From Adiantum capillus-veneris (taxonomy: Eukaryota > Streptophyta > Polypodiopsida > Polypodiales > Pteridaceae): a DNA stretch of 64,000 nucleotides. Below are positions 19,057 through 30,171 of this stretch, piece after piece; the first letter of the stretch is position 1, and every line of letters begins with the position of its first letter. The stretch spans positions 85,851,525-85,915,524 of the forward strand of contig CM043958.1 of the NCBI GenBank assembly GCA_014529385.2, given 5' to 3'. A model generated the notes under the pieces. It did no database searches and was not told the DNA's origin. It saw nothing but the letters and a program-made list of their open reading frames with translations. Position numbers and translations under genes: made by a program.

Positions 19057-20284
19057 TGTTAGGTGCAACGGAATGAATGTTTGAAATTTGCTCAAGATGA
19101 GTGCTCCGAACTGTGCTCAAGGTTCCTCTTTGTTCTTATGGAAGGGAGAGCCTTCCGTTCTTAATGAGAGAGTGCCATAATCACAAACAAGTGAATGGAC
19201 ACTGTGAATGGAAATGTAAGAGACTGAGAGATAGAGAGAGAAGAGAATACGACACCAAAGACGTTGTAAAACCCTCCTTCGAAGGCCCCACTCTCTATGG
19301 CGAGCGTGGTCTACTTATGATCGCACAAATCTCTACAATGCTTGGACTTGCCAACGATGTCGACTACGATGAGGACGACGACGAGACGGGCTGAAATCTG
19401 GAAACTCTAAGGGCTGAAATCTGCAAATCTTCTATCTGTTGAATTCTGACTCTATGTCGATGACGACAATGCGACGACGACGAGCTGAAAACGCAAATGC
19501 TGAAATCTGCGTTTTCCGGGCTGAAGCTGCAAACTTCGATGGATCCCACCGTGCGGCAAGGAACTGCTGCGGGAAGGTGAGATCTGCGAGGTTCGGAACT
19601 TGTTCTGCGAGTGCTAAAGACTGAGACCTGAAAACGCTGGTTCTATGGCTGATTCTGTAGCGAAGATCTGCAAAAACGCTGAGGTTGATCTGCAAACCAA
19701 AAACGCTAGGGCTGAAAATTGACCTTGCGGGGAAATCTGTTGTGTTGCAGTGGGAATCTGCTAACGCTAAGGCTGATCTGCTGTCTACTATTGCCGGAAT
19801 CTACAAGTGCAAACACGCTGGCTGGTCTGGTGCAAAAACGCTACGCCTTCTGTTGAGAGAAAACGCCAGAATTGTCGCGGGGGTTGGTCTTGTTGAGAAG
19901 TTGCCAGTTGAGCAAGGTTCTCTTGCTGCCTCTTCTACCAATTAGTGCTAGTCTAGGTTTGCTTATATACAAACTTACTCAATTTGCCCTACCTACTTGC
20001 CAACAAAAGTCACTTATAAATAATAAGTGAAAAATGTCAAAAATAGGGAAAATAGGCTAAATGCACTGGAAAATTCCACTGAAGGATTCTGATGGGAATG
20101 CTTATGATCATGTTGTGTGCAACCAGAGGATATGCATCTAATCTAAGTGACTGGGCATGCACGGTCTACGAATAGACTCACAAAAGTGCCAGATCACTTC
20201 TAATCTAGACTGACTGGACTGACTGAACCCTTGTCGTGCTGTAGTTTGTCCACGGACACATAGGGTTGGATGTGTCACGTGACA
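19057..20284 (-). repeat. A2 5' LTR
   Basis: The LTR starts (minus strand) with TGTCACGTGACA at 20284-20273 and ends at 19057 (TGTTAGGTGCAACGG on the plus strand). It carries the same GCTGAAAACGCT-type repeats as the other family A LTRs. Confidence 0.9.
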
Positions 20285-20289
20285 GATTA

Positions 20290-21270
20290 TTCACAAGGTT
20301 GATGATTTGCATGATAAAGATGTGATTGTTCACAAGGATGATGGTTTAGTTGATGCTTTTTTTAGTGAAGCTAACCTAATTGCAGATACGATCAATCACG
20401 AAGAACCGATCTTGGCTCTCGAGTCGAGGTCTAAGCCTTAAGGAACCCACTAAGGAAGGATTATGTGTTCGCATGATTAGTCATTAGTGTTTCATTCGTG
20501 ACGGTTTCTTGCATTTTCGTCACCGTCTTTACGTGTCCCCTTTTCATAGGCATGCCATATTGTACGATGTACATGATTCACTCATGAATGAGCAGGATGT
20601 ATGCGGATCACTATTGAAAAGAAGAAAAGTTTGCATTCAAGGAATTCACATTCCATGTCTCTTCCTTGGCATGACACAGTCTTAGAAATAGCACGAGAAA
20701 GATTGACCATCAAGCATCGGCGTTTCCATTGGGATTTGCCACAGTTGATAAATTTAGATCAAAAAGTCAAGATTCGACTTTCTTGAACAGTTTACGTGTG
20801 TTTGGTGAACAGTTTGGCACTCCGTCACTTGGTTCACCTCAATTGCATACACAATCATTTAGGAAGCGTAGTTTACGTGTGTTTGGTGAACAGTTTGGCA
20901 CTCCGTCACTTGGTTCACCTCAATTGCATGCACAATCATTTAGGAAGCGTAGTATTTTTCCAGTCACTCTACATGAAATGGGTATGTTCATGTTTTTGTG
21001 TTGGAAGTGGTTTCAAGAATTTTTCCTCGGAGATTCTTGAAGAAGGTAGACGCACGACCATAGCCGAAGTTGGAGCATTGAAGCAGGCACAGATCCCTTT
21101 GAGTTGCTTTCGGTGCGGCCCAAAGAAGCAAGCATTGCAGACCTTTATGAAGTTCAAGTATCACACAACCCACGCATCAGAGTGGGCGGGCGAAGAGTCC
21201 TTCCCACGATTCCAGACGCTGTTGGCGATCTCCCTCGACGCCATACAGTTCGGTACAAGTACCTCACTTT
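20290..21270 (+). pseudogene. A1 second ORF, decayed
   Basis: This is the A1 counterpart of the unknown family A protein. It reads H-K-D-D-G-L-V-D-A-F, L-C-V-R-M-I-S and S-L-P-W-H-D in shifting frames. It contains an 81-bp tandem duplication (about 20790-20870 and 20871-20951). The final frame, ending S-T-S-L at 21272, is open and conserved. Confidence 0.7.
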
Positions 21271-21283
21271 AAAAAGGAGGGGA
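21271..21283 (+). promoter_or_regulatory. A1 polypurine tract
   Basis: AAAAAGGAGGGGA lies directly before the 3' LTR start TGTCACG. It is the plus-strand primer site for reverse transcription. Confidence 0.85.
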
Positions 21284-21457
21284 TGTCACGTACACATCTA
21301 ACCCTAGGTGCATGTGGACAAGCCACTTCAAGTCCAGGGTTCAGATCAGCTTAGGGAGTGTTCTGGCACCTTTGTGAGCCTGTGCACAAGCCGTGCATGT
21401 CCAAGCACTTAGAGTAGTTGCATATCCTCTGGTTGCAGACAGCATGATCATCAACAC
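21284..21457 (+). repeat. A1 3' LTR, left remnant
   Basis: The sequence matches the first about 175 bp of the A1 5' LTR and stops at CATGATCATCA, where the truncated 3' LTR of B1 begins. The last 16 bases of this LTR are at 33131-33146. Confidence 0.85.
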
Positions 21458-22099
21458 ACGACAAGAGGTTGCAAAATGAGCCTCCCAGCTATAAATTCAG
21501 CGCCACTTCTTCTTGCATGAGGAAGTGCACAGGAATGTGCCCTTGGCACGTTTACAGGCCATTTCTCGTTTCGGGGTTGCCGCCTAAAAATCTCCCGATT
21601 AGTTGCCGAGTTGATTTTGCGGCAGAGTTCTAAAATGTTCCCCTTGTCATTCCGAAGGTAATGACGCGAACACATTTCATGGCCCAAAATAGCAGTTCCC
21701 TAATTTTTAGGAGATGCTTCCGTTGTGCTCCCACTAGTCTTCTGACCATCTATCCCCATTGGGACCGCATGCAAAAACGCAATGTGGCCCAACTGTCGGG
21801 TATTTTCTTTTGGTGATCCCACCTTGACTTTGTGCCTTTATTGAGTTCACTTCCTAGTATCCACCAACTTGCTAAGTGGAACGCAGAGAACTACATGATC
21901 TTGAACTAAGCCTAGACATCCTCTTACTATACGAATTCCAGTGCCGACCAACTTCCCATCTGCGGGTGAAACTACCGTTCACATTGGCTATACAATGGCC
22001 GACCATTTGCATCTTCAAAAAGAGGGTCTGAAAAATAAAACAAAAATCATTGGAAAGAAACCAACAACTAAGGTTAGCAGTTGCCACGTCCTCGTGACA
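21458..22099 (-). repeat. B1 3' LTR, truncated
   Basis: The right end is CTCGTGACA (minus-strand start TGTCACGAG). It matches 32534-33130 over its length and then stops, so about 760 bp of its distal part are missing at the junction with A1. Confidence 0.85.
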
Positions 22100-22270
22100 T
22101 ACCCCCCTCTTGAAATCGCAAACGTCCTCGATTGCATACCATAAATACACGCTACTGATGATCTTGTGTTGTTAGCACTCTTTTATCATCGCATGTTTCC
22201 ACAAGAAAGGTCATAACACATAGATACAAATGACTTAATGAGACCTTCATACTTTTGTCATTTCCATCTA

Positions 22271-23408
22271 TTACACTGAATTCATATGTATATTTGATGT
22301 GCTAGCCCTGTCATTACTCCTCCTTTGCACATGTTGGGTTGGGGCATAAGTAGGTTGTAACCCAAAGGCTTCAAGGTAAAGCTGCAATACATTTGGTGAC
22401 TCTGACAGTTCATGCTCTTCCATCCACTTTGCATCCATAGGAACCTGTCCTTTAACTTTTCTGTCCTTATGTGCCAAAACTTGCTCACGTACCAGGATCT
22501 CATCAAGTTCCTCAACTTTTGGTTGATCCTCATCTGCAATATCTTCTGGCACATCACCCACGAAGGGTCTTAGAAGAGTCACGTGAAACGCATTATGAAT
22601 CTTCCACGCATCAGGCAATTTCAGCCTGTAAGCCACATCGTTGATCTTGTCAAGCACTTGAAAAGGCCCATAGTAACGCATGCTCAGCTTAGTTCCTTGC
22701 CCTTCATCTTCTTTAACCTTGCCTTTTCAAACCTTAACAGAACCCAATCACCAGGTGATAACAGCAATTCACGACGGTGACGATCAGCAGTCTTTTTCTG
22801 ATTTGCCAGAGTCTTCTCCAAGACAACTGAGGAACCTTTTTGCCGCCTTCAACAATCTCAAAAGGTGCCTTGCGAGTCGACGAATGCACCATATTATTGT
22901 ACGCATACTCAAGCATAGGCAACTACTGTTCCCACTTGCCCCTATTACCTAACACATAGCATTTCAGCAGACCTAAGACAATAGAATTAGCGTCTTCTGA
23001 CTGTCCATCAGTTTGTGGATGCAACGAAGACGAGAACTTGAGCGCAGTGCCCATGTTCTCCCAGAACAAACTGGTCATGCGAGGATCACGATCACTAACA
23101 ATCGATTGTGGCATACCATGGTACTTAGACACATTGTACATGAACAAGCGTGCCATCTGGTCAGATTTTATCTTCTTCCTGACAGGGATAAAATGGGACT
23201 GCTTACTGAACCTGCAGATAATGGTCCATATACCATCATTCCCTGTTGGGGTTTTTGGAAGATCAAAGATAAAGTCCATAGCAATGCTTTCACATGGCTT
23301 ATCCGGAATCGGCCGTGGTTGTAACAACCCTGGGGCCTTTTGCTTGTCAAACTTTACCTTTTGGCAAATCAGGCATGCTCGCACAAAGGCATCCACATCT
23401 CTCCTCAA
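22271..23408 (-). pseudogene. B1 integrase and chromodomain tail
   Basis: The fragments carry the zinc-finger end (C-L-I-C-Q-K-V-K-F), the core Asp in M-D-F-I-F-D-L, V-S-D-R-D-P-R-M-T-S (second Asp) and H-P-Q-T-D-G-Q-S-E-D (Glu). They continue to Y-Y-G-P-F-Q-V-L and W-K-I-H-N-A-F-H-V. The chromodomain has lost the part Y-L-V-K-F-K-N-Y-P that B2 retains and reads [13 protein letters not shown] stop at about 22923 splits the frame. Chromodomains direct integration toward histone-marked chromatin in this clade. Confidence 0.85.
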
Positions 23409-23414
23409 GGTAGG

Positions 23415-24658
23415 CTAATAGAAGAATGTCTCTACTGCTTTAACTGTCGCATCAATACCACGATGCCTTGCATACGGTGAGACATGACTCTCTTCCATGA
23501 CCTTATGTCCCAATGGCCTAGTGACACAAAGTCTGCCATGCATCATTATAAAACCATCTCTAAGGAGGTAGTGCTCATGATGTTGCCCCTCTTGTAACTG
23601 TTCAAAGATCCTTGCAAAATCTTCATCAGTAGCATATTGTTCCTTCATGTCATCCAACTCATGATGATAAGGAATTGACACAGCTGAAATTTGTGGCTTT
23701 CTTGATAACGCATCAGCCACGACATTCTTCTTGCCTTCCACATGCATAATCTGGAAGTGGAACATGGAAAGAATGTTTGCCCATCGCATATGCTTTTCGA
23801 TAACTTTGACTGTGTCAAGAAGTATCGCAAGGTCCGATGGTCTGTTTGGACAACAAAATCAGCACCTAACATGTAGTGCTTCCAGCTAGAAAGCCCATGA
23901 ATCACGGCCAAGAGCTCTTTCTCATTGACTTGCATAGTCCTCTCTAGCCCTTGCAAAATTCGACTTTCATAAGCTACTACCCGTCCATCTTGCATTAGCA
24001 CTGCTCCGATGCTACTGCCACACGCGTCACACTGGACCACAAATGACTTCCTTAGATCTGACAAAACAATTACTGGATCTGAAGTCAACTTTTCCTTTAA
24101 GAGACTAAAAGCTGAAATATCTTTTTGGAACCATCTGAAAATGACCTCTTTCTTTTGCAATGCGTGAAGAGGTGATGCTATCTCTACAAAATTCCTGATA
24201 AACCTTCTATAGTAGGAACACGATCCCAAGAAGCTTTTGACATCGTGCACAGTCTTCAAGTCTGGCCATGTCTTAATAGCTTCGATCTTTGCGGAATCCA
24301 TTCTGACACCATCCTTTGAGACTATGTGGACAAGAAAGTGGATCTCTTCCGGGAAGAATTCACTTTTCTTAGGATTGACAAGTAGCCTGTGTCTGCGCAG
24401 CTCTTCGAACACAATGGTCAAGTGATGCCTATGCTCCTCTTCATTCTTCGAATAGACTATCATGTCATCGAAGAACGTCCCAACAAACTGTTGATGCGAG
24501 CGGAAATTCGAGTCCATCAATTTGTTGAAAGTGGTAGGACCATTTGTTAGCTCAAACAGCATCACTAGAAACTCATAAAGACCAAATGTCGTTCTAAACG
24601 CAATCTTGTGCACATCCTCGAGCATTATACGAATCTGATAGTACCCACTCTTAAGGTC
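23415..24658 (-). pseudogene. B1 reverse transcriptase and RNase H
   Basis: The frame gives D-L-K-S-G-Y-Y-Q-I-R, F-G-L-Y-E-F-L-V-M, the catalytic F-F-D-D-M-I-V-Y-S, F-L-G-S-C-S-Y-Y-R-R-F-I, then RNase H with C-D-A-C-G-S-S-I-G-A-V-L and V-V-A-Y-E-S-R. The conserved P-F-G-L-T-N-A-P is altered to L-F-E-L-T-N-G-P. A frameshift near 23780 separates the RNase H end (D-A-L-S-R-K-P) from the rest. Confidence 0.88.
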
Positions 24659-26351
24659 GGACGTGGCAATTGCTAGCTTGAGTTGTTGGTTTCTTTCCGA
24701 TGATTTTTGTTTAATTTTTGGGACCCTCTTTTTGAAGTCGCAATGATCGGACATTGTGTGGCCAATGTGAAACGGCCGACGGCCGAGAGTTTCACCCGTA
24801 GCCAAGAAGGACAGGTCACCACGAGTTGGTTGGGCTAATCGGCACTAGAATCCGAGCCGTAAAAGGGTGTCTAGGCTCAGTTCAAAGTCAATTAGGCCCC
24901 TCGTGACACTTATAAGTTGGTGGGTACTAGGAAATTAACTCAAAAGAGGCACATTGGACACATGGCAGATCCAAGCTGATCTGCCAGATCTGCATGAAGA
25001 GGGGGCGCCCAATTCGAGAGTGGAGGCTGGTTTTTGTTCATTGGGGGTTGCTACAATGTGAGTGAGTAGTGGGTGCAGGTGCTCACAGCTTTAATGAAAA
25101 GCTTGCCTTCTCCCTTGCTCTATGTAGCGCGGCGATTTGCTCTCACGCATCTCTCTCCCCCCTTTGCACGTATGGTAATGCCCCACTAGTTGGGCTTCTC
25201 AGATGACCATGTACGGTTCTGGGGGTTTTGTGCGCGTTTGCCAAGGCAAGAGCCTTCTGTACGGGAACCGGATTAGCTAATTGCTAATCCCCTTCAAGTA
25301 CGCATAGTTCCATCGCGAAGGAATGCGAAAACGGAGAGTTTTCTCGCGTGAAAACTTGTCCCATTCGAAAGGGAACTGTCCCATTGCGTGCGGGAGCACC
25401 TGAGACACGCGTAGGCGTGCTTGCTCCGCTCGAAACGGTCCAAAACAGAGAATTACAGCCTGCTGTGTTTTTTTGCAGGTTTAGGGTTCCGCACCTAAAC
25501 TGCAAGGAATCGCCAGGGGAGCCTCGGAAAGGCCTTGGGATGCGTGTACAGGGCAATAGGCACCAAACACTGGCAAAACAGAAAATTACAGCATGCTGAA
25601 ATTGACCTGCAGCTCAGTGGAAAGCTTCCATTCCGCAAGGGAAAGTGTCCTTGACGTGTACTTTTGACCTACAGGAATATTTGTGCTGTTATGCTGACGA
25701 AATTGGATCAAAAACCTGCAATTACAGCCATGGACAGGTTTGGACAGCTTGGTGAGGGCTAGGTGCAAGGTTTCAGATCGTTTATTTGTTAGGGGAGCCT
25801 TGGGAAAGCATTGGGTGATTGTACAGGCCATTTTGGAGAGATTTCCTGCGAGGAATCTCGTCTAATTCAAGGGGCAAGTGACCCTACAGGTGCGAGAGCT
25901 CGAGGGCTACCCAGAAAAGTGATCTGCACGCGGATCAGAGCGCAACGCAGAGAATTCAGCGAGCTGCAATTTCTCGCCAGGTTTTGCAAAGAGCTCTAAA
26001 AAGCTTGGAAAGTCTATGTTTGCTTGGGATTTTGTCCGTGGAGACTTCTACTGTGATTATGTTGCAAAAATCGGGTTGGAGTAGAGGAATTTCAGCCCGA
26101 TAAAAGTGGGACATCTTGTGGAAGTTTATAGGTGTTTCTCAAGTATAATAAGAAAAAAGAAATACCGAAAGGGGCGCCAGTCTTTGGGGCCAACAGGGTT
26201 GTCTGCTTGGCAGCGCTCTAGCTGCGAGGCCGTGTGTCTTGAAGTGTTGAATCCAGTCACACGCTTATTCGTGAAGTTCCTTTGTGTCGTAAAGTTAAAG
26301 TAAAGAATTTCGGGTCAAAGCCAAAGTTTACAGCCCCACGGGCCGGTTTCA
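24659..26351 (+). repeat. B2 5' LTR
   Basis: It starts in GGACGTGGCAATTGC and ends GGGCCGGTTTCA. It is nearly identical to the 3' LTR over its length and shares a block near 26155-26195 with family C LTRs. Confidence 0.88.
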
Positions 26352-26369
26352 TGGTTCCATTGCCGGGAT
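26352..26369 (+). promoter_or_regulatory. B2 primer-binding site
   Basis: TGGTTCCATTGCCGGGAT follows the LTR end directly. It resembles, with mismatches, the tRNA-Asp type site TGGCGCCGTTGCCGGGGA. B1 has a related site (31711-31728, minus). Confidence 0.6.
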
Positions 26370-26880
26370 ATCAATCACTTTTTCCTCAAAGAGTGAGCCT
26401 CGGTTGTTTTGGGTAAAGATTACAGAGTACAGGAACTTGGAATTACAGGATGAGTGACACCAAGGAAGAGGGTTTCTCTTCACAGGACAGACAGGAAATT
26501 CCGCATGTACGCCCTGCCAAAAAGTGGTCAAATTAGGGCTGATTTTCTACTGCGTTTTTAGGGTTTGCAAGTATGAACCAAGATGGGATAGGGAAAGGTC
26601 TCACGGTGGTAGATTGGCGACTAGATCTCCTGCGGGAGTGATGTGGGGCGATTGCTTGGATTCTTTGATGCATCGGTAAATCATCTTGAAATTTAGGTTA
26701 GGTGACACGCTGCTTGCCGATTCTCTGAGGCGATTGCTTGGATTCTTTGACGCATCGGTAAATCATCTTGAAATTTGAGCTTACTTGGTCGTGGGTGGTA
26801 AGTCACAGGTTGTGGAATTATGCTCATTTGCTGAGGCAAGAGCCTCTTGCACACGTAAAAGCTAAGAGATAGGCTGCAAA
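26370..26880 (+). other. B2 untranslated internal region
   Basis: No coding sequence is seen. A segment GGCGATTGCTTGGATTCTTT and about 30 following bases occur twice (26647-26697 and 26729-26778). Confidence 0.6.
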
Positions 26881-27086
26881 GATGCTACTTGGTGAAGTTC
26901 AAGAACTATCCACCTATGGATGCAAAGTGGATGGAAGAGCATGAACTGTCACAGTCACCAAATGTATTGCAGCTTTACCTTGAGGCCTTTGGGTTACAAC
27001 CTATGTATGCCCCAACCCAACGTCTGCAAAGGAGGGGTAATGATAGAGCTAGCACATCAAATGTACTCATGGATTCAGTGCAATAG
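26881..27086 (+). pseudogene. B2 pol C-terminus with chromodomain
   Basis: The frame reads [21 protein letters not shown], which has the chromodomain pattern of a beta strand with aromatic residues followed by W-x-x-E. It continues to [12 protein letters not shown]. It is the intact version of the region damaged in B1. Confidence 0.8.
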
Positions 27087-27248
27087 CAGTGTACATTTTG
27101 ACAAAAGTATGAAGGTCTCATTAAGTCATTTATACACATGTTTTGACAGTCTTTCTTGCGGATACATGCGATAATAAAAGGGAGCTTACCACACAAGATC
27201 ATCTATGGCATGTATATATGGCACGCAATCGAGGACGTTTGCGATTTT

Positions 27249-27260
27249 AAGAGGGTGGTA
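27249..27260 (+). promoter_or_regulatory. B2 polypurine tract
   Basis: AAGAGGGTGGTA directly precedes the 3' LTR start TGTCACGAGG. Confidence 0.75.
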
Positions 27261-28942
27261 TGTCACGAGGAGGTGGCAATTGCTAACTTGAGTTGTTGGT
27301 TTCTTTCCGATGATTTTTGTTTGATTTTTGGGACCCTCTTTTTGAAGTCGCGAATGACCGGACATTGTATCGCCAGTGTGAAATGACCGCGGCCGAGAGT
27401 TTCACCCGCAGTCGGGAATGGCAAGTCACCACGAGTTGGTTGGGCTAATCGGCACTAGAATCCGAGCCGTAAAAGGGTGTCTAGGCTCAGTTCAAAGTCA
27501 AATAGGCCCCTCGCGACACTTATAAGTTGGTGGGAATTAACTCAAAAGAAGCACATTGGACACATGGCGGGTCCACGCTGATCTGTCAGATCTGCATGAA
27601 GAGAGGGCGCCCAATTTGAGAGTGAGGCTGGTTTTTGTTCATTTGGGGTTGCTACAATGTGAGTGAGTAGTGGGTGCAGGTGCTCACAGCTTTAATGAAA
27701 GGCTTGCCTTCTCCCTTGCTCTATGTAGCGCAACGATTTGCTCTCGCGCACCTCTCTCTCCCCTTTGCACATATGGTAATGCCCCACTAGTTGGGCTTCT
27801 CAGATGACCATGTACAGTTCTGGGGGTTTTATGCGCGTTTGCCAAGGCAAGAGCCTTCTATACAAGAACCGGATTAGCTAATTGCTAATCCCCTTCAAGT
27901 ACGCACAGTTCCATCGCGAAGGAATGCGAAAATGGAGAGTTTTCTCGCGTGAAAACTCGTCCCATTTAAAAGGGAACTGTCCCATTGTGTGCAGGAGCAC
28001 CTGAGACACGCGTAGGCGTGCTCACTCCGCTCGAAACGGTCCAAAACAGAGAATTACAGCCTGCTGTGTTTTTCTGCAGGTTTAGGGTTTCGAACCTAAA
28101 CTGCAAGGAATCGCCAAGGGAGCCTCGGAAAGGCCTTGGGATGCGTGTACAGGGCAATAGGCACCAAACAATGGCAAAACAGAAAATTACAGCATGCTGA
28201 AATTGTCAGTGAGAAGCTTCCATTCCACAAGGGAAAATGTCCTTGACGTGTACAGGGATATTTGTGCCGTTATGCTGGCGAAATTGGATCAAAAACCTGC
28301 AATTACAGCCATGGACAGGTTTGGACAGCTTGGTGAGGGCTAGGTGCAAGGGTTCGGATCGTTTATTTGTTAGCGGAGCCTCGGGAAAGCATTGGGCACT
28401 TGTACAGGCCATTTTCGAGAGATTTCCCGCGAGGAATCTCGTCTAATTCAAGGGGCAAGTGACCCTACAGGTGCGAGAGCTCGAGGGCTACCCAGAAAAG
28501 TGATTTGAACGCGGATCGGAGCGCAAAGCAGAGAATTCAGCGAGCTGCAATTTCTCGCCAGGTTTTGCAAAGAGCTCTAAAGTGCGTGGAAAGTCTATGT
28601 TTGCTTGGGATTTTGTCCGTGGAGACTTCTATTGTGGTTATGTTGCCGAAATCGGGTTGGAGTAGAGGAATTTCAGCCCGATAAAAGTGAGACATCTTGT
28701 GGAAGTTTAGAGGTGTTTCTCAAGTATAATAAGAATAAAGAAATACCGAAAGGGGCGCCAGTCTTTGGGGCTAACAGGGTGTCGTTGTCAGCTTGGTAGC
28801 ACTCTAGCTGCCAGGCCGTGGTTTGTCTTGAAGTGTTGAATTCCAGTTCACAGGCTTATTCGTGAAGTTCCTTTGTGTCGTAAAGTTAAAGTAAAGAATT
28901 TCGGGTCAAAGCCAAAGTTTACCGCCCTATGGGCCAGTTTCA
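27261..28942 (+). repeat. B2 3' LTR
   Basis: It starts TGTCACGAGGAGGTGG and ends GGGCCAGTTTCA at 28942, where B1 RT sequence resumes. Confidence 0.9.
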
Positions 28943-29593
28943 GTCTATTCTGCTGAAAATTGCAGCACCCTCTAAACGATCGAGAATATCATCAATTCTA
29001 GGAATAGGAAACCTATTCTTGATGGTATTCTTATTCAACGCACGGTAATCAATACACATGCGCCATGAGCCATCCTTTTTCTACACTAGGAGCACTGGGG
29101 AGTAAAAGGGTGAAGAACTAGGCTGAATCAGCCCCTTCTCTAATAACTCCTAAACCTGGCCCATAATCTCTTTCTGCTGCGCCGCAGTAACCCTATAGGG
29201 AGGTCTATTGGGTGGGCTACACCCTGGCCCCCAATCTATCTGATGGTCCTCAGGTCTCTCTGGCGGCAATTGTGACGGTAATGAATCAGAAAAACAGTCA
29301 CTAATCTCTTGCAAAAATGCTGACCTTTCTTTATCTAACACAAATAAATTTGACTGACAATTATCTGAGACATCACGTGCAAAAATCAAGTACACAGAAA
29401 GATGATTCTTTATTACAGAAGTGATAGCAGAAGCAGACACGATAGGGACAGACTCCCCTTTGGGCTTTACATCCAAAACATGAGTTTTGCCCCTATGCTG
29501 AAGGGTGATCGTCTTGCCGAGGGCATCCAGCACGCCATGTACTCTGAACATCCACGGAATTCCAAGTAGCGCATCGCACCCTTCCAATGGCAT
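28943..29593 (-). pseudogene. B1 protease end and RT N-terminus
   Basis: The minus strand gives M-P-L-E-G-C-D-A-L-L-G-I-P-W (protease flap end), K-G-E-S-V-P-I-V-S-A-S and H-Q-I-D-W-G-P-G-C-S-P-P-N-R. It continues after a stop at 29150 into [14 protein letters not shown] and [11 protein letters not shown], the first RT motifs. The homologous C4 region is at 50570-51260. Confidence 0.85.
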
Positions 29594-29613
29594 GATATAA
29601 AATTCTTTTGTGT

Positions 29614-30048
29614 CTACATATGACTGAATATGCAGACGCAGCTAATAATGGGAGTAACACACTCTGAGTGGCCAGGACATGCCAATCTTGCCTCTGCTAT
29701 GTACCCCATCTCTTCAGCTCTCATGCCCAGGTTCATAGCTAACTCCGGTGAGATAAAGTTTGCTTTGGCACCTAGATCAAACTTCAACGAAGATGAGTGT
29801 CGTCCGATATCTAACTTTACCCCATGCTCTGCATAACTCGCTAGCATCTGTACTCGGCATGTCACAACCATATCTGGCACCAAACCTGTCGTGGGTTTAG
29901 GCTTCTTTCCTTTCTGGTCCTCTTTATCATCTGAGTCAACTGGTCTTTTCCTTTGTGGACGATTGGTAGCAAAGTGACCAGGCTGCTCGCATATAAAGCA
30001 TTTGTTTTCAGCCATTAGGACCTTCTTTTCCTCGAGCGACTTACGCAC
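29614..30048 (-). pseudogene. B1 nucleocapsid knuckle and protease active site
   Basis: The knuckle reads C-F-I-C-E-Q-P-G-H-F-A-T-N-R, with the fourth ligand Cys replaced by Arg. The protease active site reads F-D-L-G-A-K-A-N-F-I (D-L-G-A), where D-S/T-G-A is expected, so both elements are damaged. Confidence 0.8.
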
Positions 30049-30171
30049 AAAAGGCTTCCTTTTCTGTTTCTTTGTCTACGCTCCAGAAGTCCCGGCTGAA
30101 TCCTTGTCTTTGGTGGCCTTTTCTGACCCCTGTGATGCTTCAAGAGCCGTTTTCACAAAGGGCTTCTTCGC

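Larger units (their letters stand above)
9301..20284 (-). mobile_element. LTR element A2 (family A, reverse), holds a LINE
   Basis: A2 is flanked by GATTA (9296-9300 and 20285-20289). The 3' LTR is 9301-17322 (1,243 bp without the LINE), the internal part is 17323-19056 and the 5' LTR is 19057-20284 (1,228 bp). A purine tract (revcomp of TCCCCTCCTTTT at 17323-17334) and a primer site CTCTGATACCAA (19045-19056) fix the orientation. It inserted into its own relative A1. The internal region is short because the capsid, knuckle and protease have been deleted. Confidence 0.9.
24659..28942 (+). mobile_element. LTR element B2 (chromovirus), internally deleted, inside B1
   Basis: Two LTRs of about 1.69 kb (24659-26351 and 27261-28942) flank only 909 bp of internal sequence. 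The primer site follows the 5' LTR and a purine tract precedes the 3' LTR. The internal part keeps just the end of pol with the chromodomain. The first about 8 bases of the 5' LTR are lost. The right flank GTCTA and left GTC suggest a partly erased duplication. Confidence 0.88.
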
